From Desulfobulbaceae bacterium UBA2273 (GTDB lineage Bacteria; Desulfobacterota; Desulfobulbia; Desulfobulbales; Desulfurivibrionaceae), in the NCBI GenBank assembly GCA_002347095.1, contig DDWZ01000021.1, positions 1 to 64,000 on the forward strand: a stretch of DNA of 64,000 nt, given 5' to 3'. A program made the position numbers and the translations under genes. A model generated the notes under the pieces. It did not search any database. It saw only the letters and a program-made list of their open reading frames with translations, and had not been told where the DNA came from. This document shows positions 9,782-18,766 of this stretch, one piece after another (position 1 is the first letter of the stretch; each line of letters starts with the position of its first letter).

Positions 9782-9811
9782 TTGACTTCATTGGATTTTT
9801 CTTACTAAGAT
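9782..9811 (+). promoter_or_regulatory. Candidate sigma-70 promoter for the MogA/MoaB gene
   Basis: TTGACT (9782-9787) and TAAGAT (9806-9811) are separated by 18 bases and lie 35 bases upstream of the start codon at 9847. The gene is divergent from murJ, so it needs its own promoter here. Confidence 0.4.
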
Positions 9812-9846
9812 ACAGACCGACAGCACCTGTCTGAAGGAGACTGCGC

Positions 9847-10341
9847 ATGACATCATACACCGGCGGCATACTGACCATCAGCGACAAAGGGTCGCGCGGG
9901 GAACGGGAAGACACCAGCGGCCCGCAACTGCGGGAAATGCTCAACGAACAGGGATATTCCGTGGTGGCCTATACCGTGGTGCCGGACGAAGTCGCCATCA
10001 TCGAACAAACCCTCCGGGCTTGGGCGGATGAATTGAAAATTGACCTCATCCTAAGCACCGGCGGCACCGGCGTTTCCCCCAGCGACCTGACCCCAGAGGC
10101 TACCCGGGCGGTTCTTGACCGGGAAATCCCGGGCATCGGCGAGGCCATGCGTCTGGCCAGCCTGCAAAAAACCCCCAATGCCATCCTCTCGCGGGGGATC
10201 GCCGGCATCAGAAAACAGAGCCTGATCATCAACCTGCCTGGCAGCAAAAAGGCGGCCAAGGAAAATCTGGAGGCGGTGTTCCCCGCCTTGCAGCATGCCA
10301 TTTACAAGATCAAGGGCGGAACCAAAGACTGCGGAAGCTGA
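9847..10341 (+). CDS. MogA/MoaB-family molybdopterin protein
   Basis: 164-residue member of the MoCF-binding family that adenylylates molybdopterin or inserts molybdate during molybdenum-cofactor synthesis. The motifs GGILTISDKGSRGEREDTSG, LSTGGTGVSPSDLTPEAT and LIINLPGSKKAAKE are typical. ATG 9847 follows GAAGGAGA. MogA and MoaB cannot be told apart with certainty here; the length and the ISDKGS start fit either. The gene stands alone between two leftward genes. Confidence 0.9.
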   Translation: MTSYTGGILTISDKGSRGEREDTSGPQLREMLNEQGYSVVAYTVVPDEVAIIEQTLRAWADELKIDLILSTGGTGVSPSDLTPEATRAVLDREIPGIGEAMRLASLQKTPNAILSRGIAGIRKQSLIINLPGSKKAAKENLEAVFPALQHAIYKIKGGTKDCGS

Positions 10342-10348
10342 ATCCACA

Positions 10349-10385
10349 ACAAAAAAAAGGCCCACGGGGGAAACCCGCGAGCCTT
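10349..10385 (-). terminator. Intrinsic terminator after purM
   Basis: AAGGC (10357-10361) pairs with GCCTT (10381-10385) and CGGG with CCCG inside. On the minus strand a run of eight T follows. It lies 27 bases beyond the purM stop. Confidence 0.7.
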
Positions 10386-10411
10386 GACCAGAACAGCATA
10401 GCGTCAAGCAA

Positions 10412-11470
10412 TCAGCCGCAATCCACCTCAACAGCCATGGTATCTTTTTTCTTCATGGCGTCAATCTCCCCGATCAGATAGGGGGTTTCCCCCAGAGCGA
10501 TCAGTTGCTGCATGCAGTCATCTACCTGTTTTGCATCAACCACCACCACCATGCCGATGCCACAGTTGAAGGTGCGGCACATCTCATGGGCGGAGATATT
10601 TCCATTTTTCTGCAGAAAATCAAAAACCGGAAGAACCTGCCAGCCCTTCTTGTTGATCACCGCCTTGCAGCCATTGGGCAAGACCCGCGGGATATTATCA
10701 ATAATGCCGCCGCCGGTTATATGCACCAGCCCTTTCACCTTGAAGTTTTTCACCAGATTCAGCAGGGTCTCGCTGTAGATCCTGGTCGGCCGCAGCAATT
10801 CCTCGCCGAGGGTGCAGCCGAATTCATCGATCCGGTCGTTGACGCTGAGCCCCATTTCCTCGAAGCAGATCTTGCGCACCAGGGAAAAGCCGTTGCTGTG
10901 CACTCCGCTTGAGGCAAGGCCGATCAATTTGTCGCCGACGCTGATTTCGGAGCCGTCAATCAGCCTGTCTCGCTCGCAGATTCCGACCACGAACCCGGCA
11001 ATATCATAATCGCCGGCCTGGTAGAGGCCGGGCATCTCGGCCGTTTCTCCGCCGATCAAGGAGCATTTGGAAATCTCGCACCCCTTGGCGATGCCCTTGA
11101 CCACATCGGTGGCAACCCCGAGGTCGAGCCCGCCGGTGGCGAAATAATCCAAGAAGAACAGGGGATGCGCGCCGCAGACGATGATATCGTTCACGCACAT
11201 GGCCACCAGATCGATGCCGATGGTGTCATGCTTGTTACACATCTCGGCGATCTTCAGCTTGGTGCCGACCCCATCGGTTGACGACACCAGGACCGGATCC
11301 TGAAATTTGCCGCTGCCCAGGGCGAAGAGGCCACCGAACCCGCCGATGCCGGTAAGCACGCCGGGACGAAAGGTAGAGGCGACAATCGGCTTGATGGCAT
11401 CGACAAAGGCGTTGCCCTTATCGATATCAACACCGGATTCCGCGTAACGAGAGATTTCTTTCTTAGCCAT
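10412..11470 (-). CDS. purM: Phosphoribosylformylglycinamidine cyclo-ligase (AIR synthetase)
   Basis: ATP-dependent ring closure giving aminoimidazole ribotide in purine synthesis. ATG 11470 gives 352 residues, the usual size; the frame to 11560 is not conserved. The segment SRYAESGVDIDKGN at the N-terminus, VLVSSTDGVGTKLKIA, MCVNDIIVCGAHPLFFLDYFA and the GGETAEMPGLYQ motif identify PurM. The gene is monocistronic, ending at its own terminator. Confidence 0.96.
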   Translation of the reverse strand: MAKKEISRYAESGVDIDKGNAFVDAIKPIVASTFRPGVLTGIGGFGGLFALGSGKFQDPVLVSSTDGVGTKLKIAEMCNKHDTIGIDLVAMCVNDIIVCGAHPLFFLDYFATGGLDLGVATDVVKGIAKGCEISKCSLIGGETAEMPGLYQAGDYDIAGFVVGICERDRLIDGSEISVGDKLIGLASSGVHSNGFSLVRKICFEEMGLSVNDRIDEFGCTLGEELLRPTRIYSETLLNLVKNFKVKGLVHITGGGIIDNIPRVLPNGCKAVINKKGWQVLPVFDFLQKNGNISAHEMCRTFNCGIGMVVVVDAKQVDDCMQQLIALGETPYLIGEIDAMKKKDTMAVEVDCG

Positions 11471-12077
11471 AATCGTCTTCGGTAACCCCAAATTCTCAAT
11501 CTTGTAAAAAAAAGAAGCAGCGGACAAAAATCCGTGCTGTACGTTCGTAATTTGATCCACAGGGGAAATGAGCCTCTAGCGCAACGGCCCTGATTCCTTA
11601 TTTTTTCACGAGACCATCTTTAATTGCCAGCCCCATAAAAGTCAATCAGTTTTCCTGTAATCCGCCGGGAACACAAGGGTTGCGTAACAGCCGGACAAAA
11701 GCACCTTTCACCCATATCACCCTTGCCTTGATTGAAAGTGTACCCTGTTCAACCGGAGAAACTCAAGCGCATTTCATCCCAGGCGCACGAATTGCCGGAA
11801 ACCGCCAGCCGCCACGAGCTTGTCGGGAAAAATCACTTGCGCGGTTGACCTCCACCGCATTCTGCATTATTTTACGCTGAAGCTTTTAATGAAATACCGA
11901 GGTTCCCCCTCTTGTTTTCCCGCTGCTCCTTGGCGCGTGTTTTTTGTTTCCACATTACAAAAATCACGTCTCCAGCCTTGTGAACCGGCAAGAGAATAGC
12001 GCCCAGGCCGGTGCGCCAGTAAACCGGCTCCCCCCTCACCGATACCAAGAGGCCATGCGCCTACGGAGGATATCACC
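11471..12077. other. Gene-free stretch upstream of purM and the zinc-ribbon gene
   Basis: About 600 bases between divergent genes. Only short frames without ribosome binding sites are present. It must carry the promoters of purM (-) and of the gene at 12078 (+), but I see no convincing promoter pair, RNA gene or repeat. Confidence 0.5.
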
Positions 12078-12731
12078 ATGGATATTGAACGTTGCATCAA
12101 GCTTGCCAGCGAAGAACACTTCTGTCCCTATTGCAAGGAACGGCTTTCCTGCTGCGAAGCCCCGCCATTCCACATCGGTGACGGGTTGGGCTGGGGATCG
12201 GACATCCTGTTCATCTGCCTCAACAACGACTGCTCCATTTTTGCCAAAAGCTGGGAGCAATTCGAAGAACGTTACGGACACAAGGCATCCTGCCGCTACA
12301 TGCTGCTTCCGGGAGAGGACACCGGGATGACCATCATGGTGGGCGGCGCGGACGCCTTTACCGGATCAATAATTGACATCGAGGCCATCCAGAAGCAAAA
12401 CCAGCGCCACACCAAAGAAAAAACCCATACCGCGGACCTGGATAACTGCGTGGTGGAAAACAATCTCACCCCGGCGCTCTGTCTTGTCCTTGACAACTGT
12501 GCGGATCTTGCGGCGCGTAAGCGGGCCTGCGAGCTTCTGGTGGACCTGAACAACCTCGACTGCATCGATCCGATCCGCAATCACAAGTTCGTCCATGGCG
12601 ATATCGAGATGCAGGCCAACATGTCCATTAAACAGCTCCTGGAAAACAACCATCGCAAGGAATGCCCCTACTGCATGGAGATTGTCAAGTCCCAAGCCAA
12701 GATGTGCAAGCACTGCAGCAAAGAGTTATAA
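12078..12731 (+). CDS. Protein with N- and C-terminal zinc ribbons, function unknown
   Basis: 217 residues. Two Cys pairs at the N-terminus (CPYC near residue 16, then CLNNDC near residue 47) and a C-terminal CPYC...CKHC ribbon are clear metal-binding knuckles. The middle part is mostly acidic helix. ATG 12078 follows CGGAGGATATCACC. It lies just upstream of tRNA-His and is followed only by that gene's promoter. I do not recognise a function; a nucleic-acid-binding or scaffold role is possible. Confidence 0.65.
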   Translation: MDIERCIKLASEEHFCPYCKERLSCCEAPPFHIGDGLGWGSDILFICLNNDCSIFAKSWEQFEERYGHKASCRYMLLPGEDTGMTIMVGGADAFTGSIIDIEAIQKQNQRHTKEKTHTADLDNCVVENNLTPALCLVLDNCADLAARKRACELLVDLNNLDCIDPIRNHKFVHGDIEMQANMSIKQLLENNHRKECPYCMEIVKSQAKMCKHCSKEL

Positions 12732-12755
12732 GCCTGCGCCCCCCCGACTTTGCCC

Positions 12756-12784
12756 TTGCGAAACAGAAACCGATTGATTATATA
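12756..12784 (+). promoter_or_regulatory. Promoter of tRNA-His
   Basis: TTGCGA (12756-12761), a 17-base spacer, then TATATA (12779-12784). Transcription would start about 30 bases before the tRNA. Confidence 0.55.
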
Positions 12785-12819
12785 GGGTGCGTTGGTTCCG
12801 GGGAGGATATCCCCCATAT

Positions 12820-12897
12820 GGTGAGCGTAGCTCAGCTGGTGGTAGCACCGGGTTGTGGCCTCGGAGGTCGTGGGTTCAAGTCCCATCGCTCACCCCA
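12820..12897 (+). tRNA. tRNA-His (anticodon GTG)
   Basis: The acceptor stem GTGAGCG/CGCTCAC, an anticodon stem CCGGG/CTCGG with loop TTGTGGC, and a T arm with loop TTCAAGT fold as a complete tRNA with encoded CCA (12895-12897). The extra G at 12820 faces C at 12894, the G(-1):C73 pair that is diagnostic of tRNA-His. The 3' end is the attachment site of the genomic island to its right. Confidence 0.96.
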
Positions 12898-12930
12898 TTA
12901 AGTAGTCCAGCAACGTCCAACGAAGAACAT

Positions 12931-12965
12931 AAACCCGCTCCCCACAAAGGAAAGCGGGTTTTTTG
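12931..12965 (+). terminator. Terminator after tRNA-His, inside the island
   Basis: AAACCCGCT (12931-12939) pairs with AGCGGGTT, followed by T6. It replaces the chromosomal terminator that was pushed away to 20698. Confidence 0.8.
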
Positions 12966-13001
12966 TTGTCCAGTGTCGTCCGATAAAAACCATTGCAATC
13001 C

Positions 13002-13060
13002 GGGGGTAAGTGGGGGTAACATTGGGGGTAACAGGTGAAAATGTGAAAGCAGTTACCCCC
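13002..13060. repeat. GGGGGTAAC repeats near the left island end
   Basis: GGGGGTAA occurs at 13002, GGGGGTAAC at 13012 and 13024, and the inverted GTTACCCCC at 13052-13060. The pair at 13011-13034 is matched 23/24 by 20594-20617 at the other end of the island, in the same orientation and with the same 12-base period. Candidate arm-type integrase or excisionase binding sites. Confidence 0.6.
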
Positions 13061-13098
13061 AAACAACGGGAAACCCTTGATAGCAAGGAGGAAATCCC

Positions 13099-14373
13099 AT
13101 GGCCTCAACGCTCACAGACGCAGCATTACGCACCGCCAAGCCCAAAGAAAAGCCATACAAGCTTTTTGACGGCGGCGGCCTCTTCCTGCTTGTTACCCCC
13201 ACCAAGAAAAGCGAGTTACCCTCAAATGGCGCCAGCAAGTGGTGGCGGTTCAAATATCGCTTCGGAGGAAAAGAAAAACTTCTTTCCTTTGGCACCTACC
13301 CGGAAATTTCCCTCTCATCCGCCAGAGAAAAAAGAGACGCGGCCCGCAAGCAGATAGCGGAAGGCTTTGACCCTGGCGAAGAACGGAAGGCCAGCAAGTC
13401 AGGATCGGGCAGCTTTGAAGCCGTGGCCCGTGAGTGGATAGCGCTGAAAAGCCCTGGCTGGTCCCCTTCTCACATCGAGAAAACAACCTCCATCCTTGAA
13501 AAAGACGTTTTTCCCTACATCGGCTCCCGTCCTGTTGGCGAAATAACACCGCCCGAAATGCTGGCCTTGCTGAAACGAATAGATACCCGTTCATCGGTCA
13601 CTGCAAGAAAAGCGTACAGCACATGCAGGCAGATTTTTTTTAACGCCATTGCCCATGGACGGGCGACAATAAACCCGGCTGACGGACTTACCGTGTTGCT
13701 TTCCCCCAAACGGGTAAAACACATGGCGGCCCCCACCGAACAAGGCGAGGTATCACGCCTTCTGAAAGCACTACCGACTTACCCCGGCACCTTCCCCGTC
13801 CGCTGCGCCTTAATGCTCTCCCCGATATTTTTTGTGCGACCCGGCACCATGCGCGGCATGGAATGGCAAGATGTGGACCTTGGCCGGGCAGAGTGGCGCA
13901 TACCCATTGAGCAGTTGAAAAGACGGCAAATAGATAAGGACGCCAGGCGCGGCGAGATTGGCCTTATTGTCCCCCTGCCCCGGCAGGCCGTGGCGATTCT
14001 GCGAGAGTTGCACCAGCTTACAGGCGGCGGGCGGTTCGCTTTCCCTGGGACACGCCACAAGGAAAAACCAATCAGCGAAAATACCGTGCGCACCGCACTT
14101 CACGCTATGGGCTTTACCAAGGAGGACATTACCCCGCACGGCTTCCGGCACATGGCGTCAACACTGTTGCATGAAATGGGGTTCCCCTCTCACCTTATTG
14201 AAAAGCAACTGGCCCACTCCGACAAAAACAAGATCCGGGCAGTTTACAACCACGCCGAGTATATGCCGGAACGCCGGAAGATGATGCAGTCTTGGGCGGA
14301 TTATCTGGAGTTGCTGGCGACTGGTGAGGAAAACAAGATCGTGCCGATTAGAGCGGCAAAGATGAAGTGCTGA
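13099..14373 (+). CDS. P4-type tyrosine integrase (DUF4102 N-terminus)
   Basis: 424-residue recombinase. The N-terminus has the LTDAALRTAKPKEKPYKLFDGGGLFLLV signature split over residues 4-31, which is the DUF4102 arm-binding domain of P4/CP4-57 integrases. The catalytic domain shows FFVRPGTMRGMEW (Arg), TPHGFRHMAST (His-x-x-Arg), the LAHSDKNKIRAVYNH box and the tyrosine nucleophile in AVYNHAEY. ATG 13099 follows AGGAGGAAATCCC. It lies 200 bases from the tRNA-His attachment site and is surely the enzyme that placed the island. Confidence 0.93.
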   Translation: MASTLTDAALRTAKPKEKPYKLFDGGGLFLLVTPTKKSELPSNGASKWWRFKYRFGGKEKLLSFGTYPEISLSSAREKRDAARKQIAEGFDPGEERKASKSGSGSFEAVAREWIALKSPGWSPSHIEKTTSILEKDVFPYIGSRPVGEITPPEMLALLKRIDTRSSVTARKAYSTCRQIFFNAIAHGRATINPADGLTVLLSPKRVKHMAAPTEQGEVSRLLKALPTYPGTFPVRCALMLSPIFFVRPGTMRGMEWQDVDLGRAEWRIPIEQLKRRQIDKDARRGEIGLIVPLPRQAVAILRELHQLTGGGRFAFPGTRHKEKPISENTVRTALHAMGFTKEDITPHGFRHMASTLLHEMGFPSHLIEKQLAHSDKNKIRAVYNHAEYMPERRKMMQSWADYLELLATGEENKIVPIRAAKMKC

Positions 14374-14374
14374 C

Positions 14375-15097
14375 ATGACAAGGGAAAGACCACAATATAA
14401 GGGTCAAAAGTTGGCGGAAACCTCTGTCCGTGCCATCCCCCCAAAGTTATACCAAGAATTGAGGAAATTCTGCCCTGACCAGCAACCAGCGGACAGCCCT
14501 TGGGGCTCTACTGCCGATGAGTTTGCAAATGAAATTATTGCAGAGGCGATATGGGCTGCTGAGCAGCTATTTTGCATGCAGGAGGATATTACCAAGGGAC
14601 AAGTGAGAGCAGAATGGGAAGATTTGCAACAAACACTGAGGTCAGCAAAGAGGAACCTTGAGGCCGGAAAGCATAAGCTGAGAAACATTTCCCCTGGCCT
14701 TGATCGCCTCTTAGCCCTTGATTCGGATCCACTTGGCTGCGCAGATCAAATGGAAATTTGTTCTTGTTTTGTATCAACCTTGATTGATCACCTTGAATTT
14801 GCTTCTTCGAGAATTGAAGGCCTGCGGAAATCTGACAGACCAGATCAAAAAGAGCATTGGGTTGCTGTGGAAATGGCGATTAATGTCCTGAGGGTGTTAA
14901 AAAAACATGGCATACCCCCTTCGATATATGCATCGGCAGATCACTCGGGTTGCCAGTCCAAGGCAGTAACTATTCTCTGGACAATTGGGGAGCACATCGG
15001 TCTGGCCATGTCACTGATAACTTGGCGTGATATTATCGGAGAGGCAAGGCAGCAAGCCGCCGATCTCAATCAAGAAGTAGCTAACCCCCAGAGTTAG
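14375..15097 (+). CDS. Hypothetical island protein
   Basis: 240 residues starting two bases after the integrase stop, so probably co-transcribed. The sequence is mainly helical (a coiled-coil-like stretch near residues 70-105) with scattered cysteines, and has no motif I recognise. Absence from the core chromosome functions suggests island cargo or a replication or regulatory accessory. Confidence 0.6.
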   Translation: MTRERPQYKGQKLAETSVRAIPPKLYQELRKFCPDQQPADSPWGSTADEFANEIIAEAIWAAEQLFCMQEDITKGQVRAEWEDLQQTLRSAKRNLEAGKHKLRNISPGLDRLLALDSDPLGCADQMEICSCFVSTLIDHLEFASSRIEGLRKSDRPDQKEHWVAVEMAINVLRVLKKHGIPPSIYASADHSGCQSKAVTILWTIGEHIGLAMSLITWRDIIGEARQQAADLNQEVANPQS

Positions 15098-15191
15098 GGG
15101 GGGGATGCTACTGCTATATTTCAAACTTCGCATTTCTTAAAGTGTCTCCAAAGCTTAGCGGCCAATCCCGGCCAACAGCAAAGGAGGCACA

Positions 15192-15434
15192 ATGGAAAAT
15201 CAAAAACCCATCCCCGAAAGCGCTTTTCTCCGCCTGAAGCAAATTCTCGGCAACCCGAAAGCTGACCCCCCAATCCCTGCAATTATCCCCGTCTCAAAGA
15301 GCACTTGGTGGGAAGGTGTGGCTTCTGGCCGCTATCCCCGTCCCGTGCGTCTGTCTGCAAGAACTGTGGCTTGGAGTGCTGAAGAAATTCGCGCCCTGAT
15401 TGCAAACCTTATCGCAGGGGGTGAACATGTCTGA
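15192..15434 (+). CDS. AlpA-family helix-turn-helix regulator
   Basis: 80 residues with the AlpA layout: FLRLKQILG, then IPVSKSTWWEGVASGRYPRP as the helix-turn-helix and VAWSAEEIRALIANL at the end. AlpA proteins activate integrase or excision genes in P4-like elements and are a hallmark of Gram-negative phage satellites. A good AAGGAGG precedes the ATG. It overlaps the next gene by eight bases. Confidence 0.85.
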   Translation: MENQKPIPESAFLRLKQILGNPKADPPIPAIIPVSKSTWWEGVASGRYPRPVRLSARTVAWSAEEIRALIANLIAGGEHV

Positions 15435-15867
15435 AAAAATTGATGAAAATTTGGATAATGAGACTTTGTTTCAACCAGCGACGCTCGCAGGCTTCATCAA
15501 GGCGGTTACGCATGAGGATGGAAAAGTGGACCTACTCCTCGCACATAATATGAGGATGCCACTCCTTGCTACTACCCTATTTCCTGGTGATATGGCCCCT
15601 CGCACTCTGCGCAAACTGAACAAGCTGGAATTGGAAATAAATTCCTGGCTGCTAAGGACAGCGTTACGCCAGTTGCGTCAGGTGCATAAGTACCTGGAGC
15701 GGCCGCAGGGCTTTCGGAAAACTTGGGGAGGAGGTATCACGATACGCGAAATCGAAGACCTTCTGCTTTTCTTCATGTTTATTGCAGGCGAGTTGTTGCC
15801 TGAACAGCAGCGGGTGGTGGACGCGGTGCGCGTGGCAACATCCAACTGGCGGGAGGCTTTGAGATGA
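15427..15867 (+). CDS. Hypothetical island protein upstream of primase
   Basis: 146 residues from ATG 15427 (GGGGGTGAAC upstream), overlapping both the AlpA gene and the primase gene by a few bases. All three are therefore translationally coupled. No recognised domain. The C-terminal half has a hydrophobic LLLFFMFIAGELLP patch that could be a helix of a partner-binding surface rather than a membrane segment. A role in replication of the element is an inference from position. Confidence 0.6.
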   Translation: MSEKIDENLDNETLFQPATLAGFIKAVTHEDGKVDLLLAHNMRMPLLATTLFPGDMAPRTLRKLNKLELEINSWLLRTALRQLRQVHKYLERPQGFRKTWGGGITIREIEDLLLFFMFIAGELLPEQQRVVDAVRVATSNWREALR

Positions 15868-18215
15868 CGAAGCCGGAAGCCGATAGAGCCGAAATCGATA
15901 AAACCCTTAAAACCCTTTTTGCCCCGGATGCAGTAGTTGAAATCCGGGCGATCCATAAAAAACGGAGGCGCATCGATGCTGGCTATTTCGATGGGGGTCG
16001 CCGTAGCGAACTGATCAACGCAGCTACCAGGGCGAACAAGGCCGGTGCGAATGTCTATGTCACCATGAACCCCATTAATCCCCAACTGTTGAGCCGTTAC
16101 AACAACAGGCTTGAAGAACATGCAGCGTCAACCGCCACAGACAAAGACATAACTCGGCGTCACTGGCTCCTGATCGACATTGATCCTGTCCGACCCAAAG
16201 ATACAGCAGCCACTGATGAACAGCTACAACTTGCCAAGGCCCAGGCCCTTAATGTCTATAAATTCCTTCAAAAGGCTGGTTGGCCGCGCCCTGTATGTGG
16301 AGAATCTGGAAATGGGGTACACCTTCTTTATTCGATTGACTTACCGAACGATGATGAAACTACAGGCCTGATTAAAAACATCCTGAACACGTTGGGCGAT
16401 CTGTTCGACACTGATACTGTAAAAATTGACCGAGCGGTATTCAATGCGGCACGTATTACTAAACTATACGGCACCGTGTCCACTAAGGGCGACCACACCG
16501 AGCAGACTCCGTGGCGCCTGTCCAAAATTACCAGTGTCCCTCCAAGTCTCACCAAGGTCAAGACAGAGCAACTTCGGGCAATCATCAAGCCAGCAGCAAA
16601 AGCAATGGCTCCTGTTCCGAGCAGCAAATTTAATTTAGACGAATTTCTTAACCGGCTTGGCATCCTCTCACAGAAAGACCGCCACGGCGAAAGGGATCGC
16701 TACAAGCTAGACCACTGCCCTTTCAACCCTGAGCACGGCAAGGGCGAAGCCGCGATTTTTCGTAGTGACGACGGTATTCTCGGGTTCAAGTGCATGCACA
16801 ACAGTTGTGCAGATAAAGGATGGCGCGATGTGCGGGCGCTTGTTGATGGGTCCAGCATAGCGCAACTTGGGGAGAATTTGACGGAGCCCGAACCCAGAGA
16901 CGATGACGCCACCATTCAACGCCTGGTTGCCCTCTCCCCTCTTCAATATGACCGGGAACGAAAAGATGTGGCCAAGGCAATGAAGGTGAGACCCGCCACC
17001 CTGGACAAGATGGTCCAGGCAGCCAGGAAAGAGGAAGAGACAGCCACCGGCCTCACATTTGACGACATAGAGCCTTGGTCTGAGCCGGTGAACGGAGCCG
17101 ACCTACTCTCCGAGGTTGAGGCCACGGTTCGACGGTTCATTATCTGCCAACCGGAAACGGCCCATGCTGTGGCCCTGTGGGCTGCAATGACGTGGTTCAT
17201 GGACGTGGTGCAGGTAGCGCCATTGGCGGTCATCACGGCCCCGGAAAAGCGTTGCGGCAAGTCTCAGTTGTTATTTCTGCTGGGGCGCCTGGTGTATCGG
17301 CCTCTGACCGCAAGCAACATATCCACGTCGGCCTTGTTCCGCACCATTGACGCCTGGCGGCCTACAATGCTTGTTGATGAAGCGGATTCCTTCATGAAGG
17401 AAAACGAAGACATGCGTGGCTTGCTCAATAGCGGCCATACAAGGGATGGCGCGTATATCATCCGGGTGGTGGGCGACGACCACGAGCCCAAGCGGTTTAA
17501 CACCTGGGGGGCCAAGGCTCTGGCTGGTATTGGCAGAATTGCCGATACCCTTATGGATAGGGCCGTTGTTCTTGAGCTGCGGCGCAAGCTGCTGCATGAA
17601 CAGGTGGTGCGGTTGCGGTATGCCGAGCCCGAGCTGTTTGAAACCTTGGCGGAAAAACTGTGCCGCTTTGCCGAGGACCACCAGGAAGCTGTGCGCAAGG
17701 CGAGGCCCGATCTTCCATCCATGCTCAATGACCGGGCACAAGACAATTGGGAGCCTCTGCTTGCCATTGCCGATGTAGCCGGTGGGCAGTGGCCGTCTCT
17801 TGCCAGGGCGGCAGCCCTGAAGCTGTCTGGCACGTCCGATTCCTCTGTGACCATCGGAGTGGAGTTGCTTTCTGACATTCAAGAGATTTTTGGCACAAAG
17901 CGGGTGGATCGGATCAACACGGCGGGCCTGATAGCATCCCTCTGTGAAGATGATGAAAAGCCGTGGGCAACTTACAACAGGGGGGTTCCGATCAAGCCCC
18001 GGCAGGTTGCTCGCAAGCTGGCTGAATATGGGATAAAGAGCAATACAATCCGCATTGGCTCCTCTACTGCAAAGGGGTACAAGCTGGATCAATTCACAGA
18101 AACATTTTTGCGTTACTTGGCCTCTACCCCCTCTCCAAGCGTAACACCGTCACAACCCGCGCTGGACGGGCATTCATCTGTTACGGATAGCGAGCCCCTG
18201 AACGTTGTGGATTAG
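15864..18215 (+). CDS. Primase-helicase (AEP-like primase, zinc finger, DUF3631 ATPase)
   Basis: 783 residues. The N-terminal part looks like an archaeo-eukaryotic-type primase: LLIDIDPVRP (metal-binding Asp pair near residue 105), GESGNGVHLLYSID and DRAVFNAARITKLYGT. A Cys/His finger follows (CPFNPEHGKGEAA...CMHNSC, about 285-312). The C-terminal part is a DUF3631-type ATPase with a degenerate P-loop APEKRCGKSQ near 459 and Walker B TMLVDEAD near 501. It would prime and unwind for autonomous replication of the island, as in P4 alpha and PICI pri-rep proteins. Start overlaps the preceding stop (ATGA). Confidence 0.85.
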   Translation: MTKPEADRAEIDKTLKTLFAPDAVVEIRAIHKKRRRIDAGYFDGGRRSELINAATRANKAGANVYVTMNPINPQLLSRYNNRLEEHAASTATDKDITRRHWLLIDIDPVRPKDTAATDEQLQLAKAQALNVYKFLQKAGWPRPVCGESGNGVHLLYSIDLPNDDETTGLIKNILNTLGDLFDTDTVKIDRAVFNAARITKLYGTVSTKGDHTEQTPWRLSKITSVPPSLTKVKTEQLRAIIKPAAKAMAPVPSSKFNLDEFLNRLGILSQKDRHGERDRYKLDHCPFNPEHGKGEAAIFRSDDGILGFKCMHNSCADKGWRDVRALVDGSSIAQLGENLTEPEPRDDDATIQRLVALSPLQYDRERKDVAKAMKVRPATLDKMVQAARKEEETATGLTFDDIEPWSEPVNGADLLSEVEATVRRFIICQPETAHAVALWAAMTWFMDVVQVAPLAVITAPEKRCGKSQLLFLLGRLVYRPLTASNISTSALFRTIDAWRPTMLVDEADSFMKENEDMRGLLNSGHTRDGAYIIRVVGDDHEPKRFNTWGAKALAGIGRIADTLMDRAVVLELRRKLLHEQVVRLRYAEPELFETLAEKLCRFAEDHQEAVRKARPDLPSMLNDRAQDNWEPLLAIADVAGGQWPSLARAAALKLSGTSDSSVTIGVELLSDIQEIFGTKRVDRINTAGLIASLCEDDEKPWATYNRGVPIKPRQVARKLAEYGIKSNTIRIGSSTAKGYKLDQFTETFLRYLASTPSPSVTPSQPALDGHSSVTDSEPLNVVD

Positions 18216-18326
18216 CTAAAGGTAACGACAAAACCCGCATGGGGAAAGGGATGTGACAGTGTTACGGATAAAAGGGGAGTATGCGTAAAAAAATAATCAA
18301 TCGACACAACACCAAGGAAAACTTGC

Positions 18327-18635
18327 ATGCACGACTTTATAAATAGAATAAGCTACATGGAGCATTTGAAACGCCGCCGAGCTGAGCGCCAAGCCCTCCG
18401 AGACGCAATGCCCAAGCCACAGTCAATTCATCAAAGGGTTGAAGCCTGGTTTGCCGGCCTCTCAGATGCCGATAAAAGCCGCGCCTGGTCGATGCGGGAA
18501 CTCCGCGAGATATTCTCAGGGGAAACGCCCCAGTGGATCGGTGCCGCCCTGTTTGACCTGGGCTGGACCCGAAAAAGAATGTGGCGGGATGATCGGCCAA
18601 CCGCGCGGTATTGGTTTAAAAGTCGAAGTTCATAG
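18327..18635 (+). CDS. Small basic protein, winged-helix-like C-terminus
   Basis: 102 residues, rich in Arg. The segment [20 protein letters not shown] followed by [13 protein letters not shown] resembles a small winged-helix DNA-binding unit. It lies 111 bases after the primase. No family recognised. Confidence 0.5.
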   Translation: MHDFINRISYMEHLKRRRAERQALRDAMPKPQSIHQRVEAWFAGLSDADKSRAWSMRELREIFSGETPQWIGAALFDLGWTRKRMWRDDRPTARYWFKSRSS

Positions 18636-18757
18636 GTGCCAGTGCACGATCAAGGGAGACCGCGACGTGGACGCAATGGAACTAGCGAAGGCTTGCGAAG
18701 AACTGGGTGGCGGGGAGATTTTTTTGAACTGCATCGACAAGGACGGGACCAATTCCG
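18624..18757 (+). pseudogene. HisF-like gene fragment
   Basis: Translation in the frame that starts before 18624 gives [20 protein letters not shown] followed by [19 protein letters not shown]. This matches the middle of imidazole glycerol phosphate synthase HisF, especially the HisF part of fused HisHF enzymes with the LNCID.DG..SG loop. Homology stops on both sides after about 45 residues, and the reading frame then runs into unrelated sequence. It overlaps the last codons of the previous gene in another frame. It cannot encode an enzyme and is best read as a relic left by recombination. Confidence 0.55.
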
Positions 18758-18766
18758 GAATTGCTG

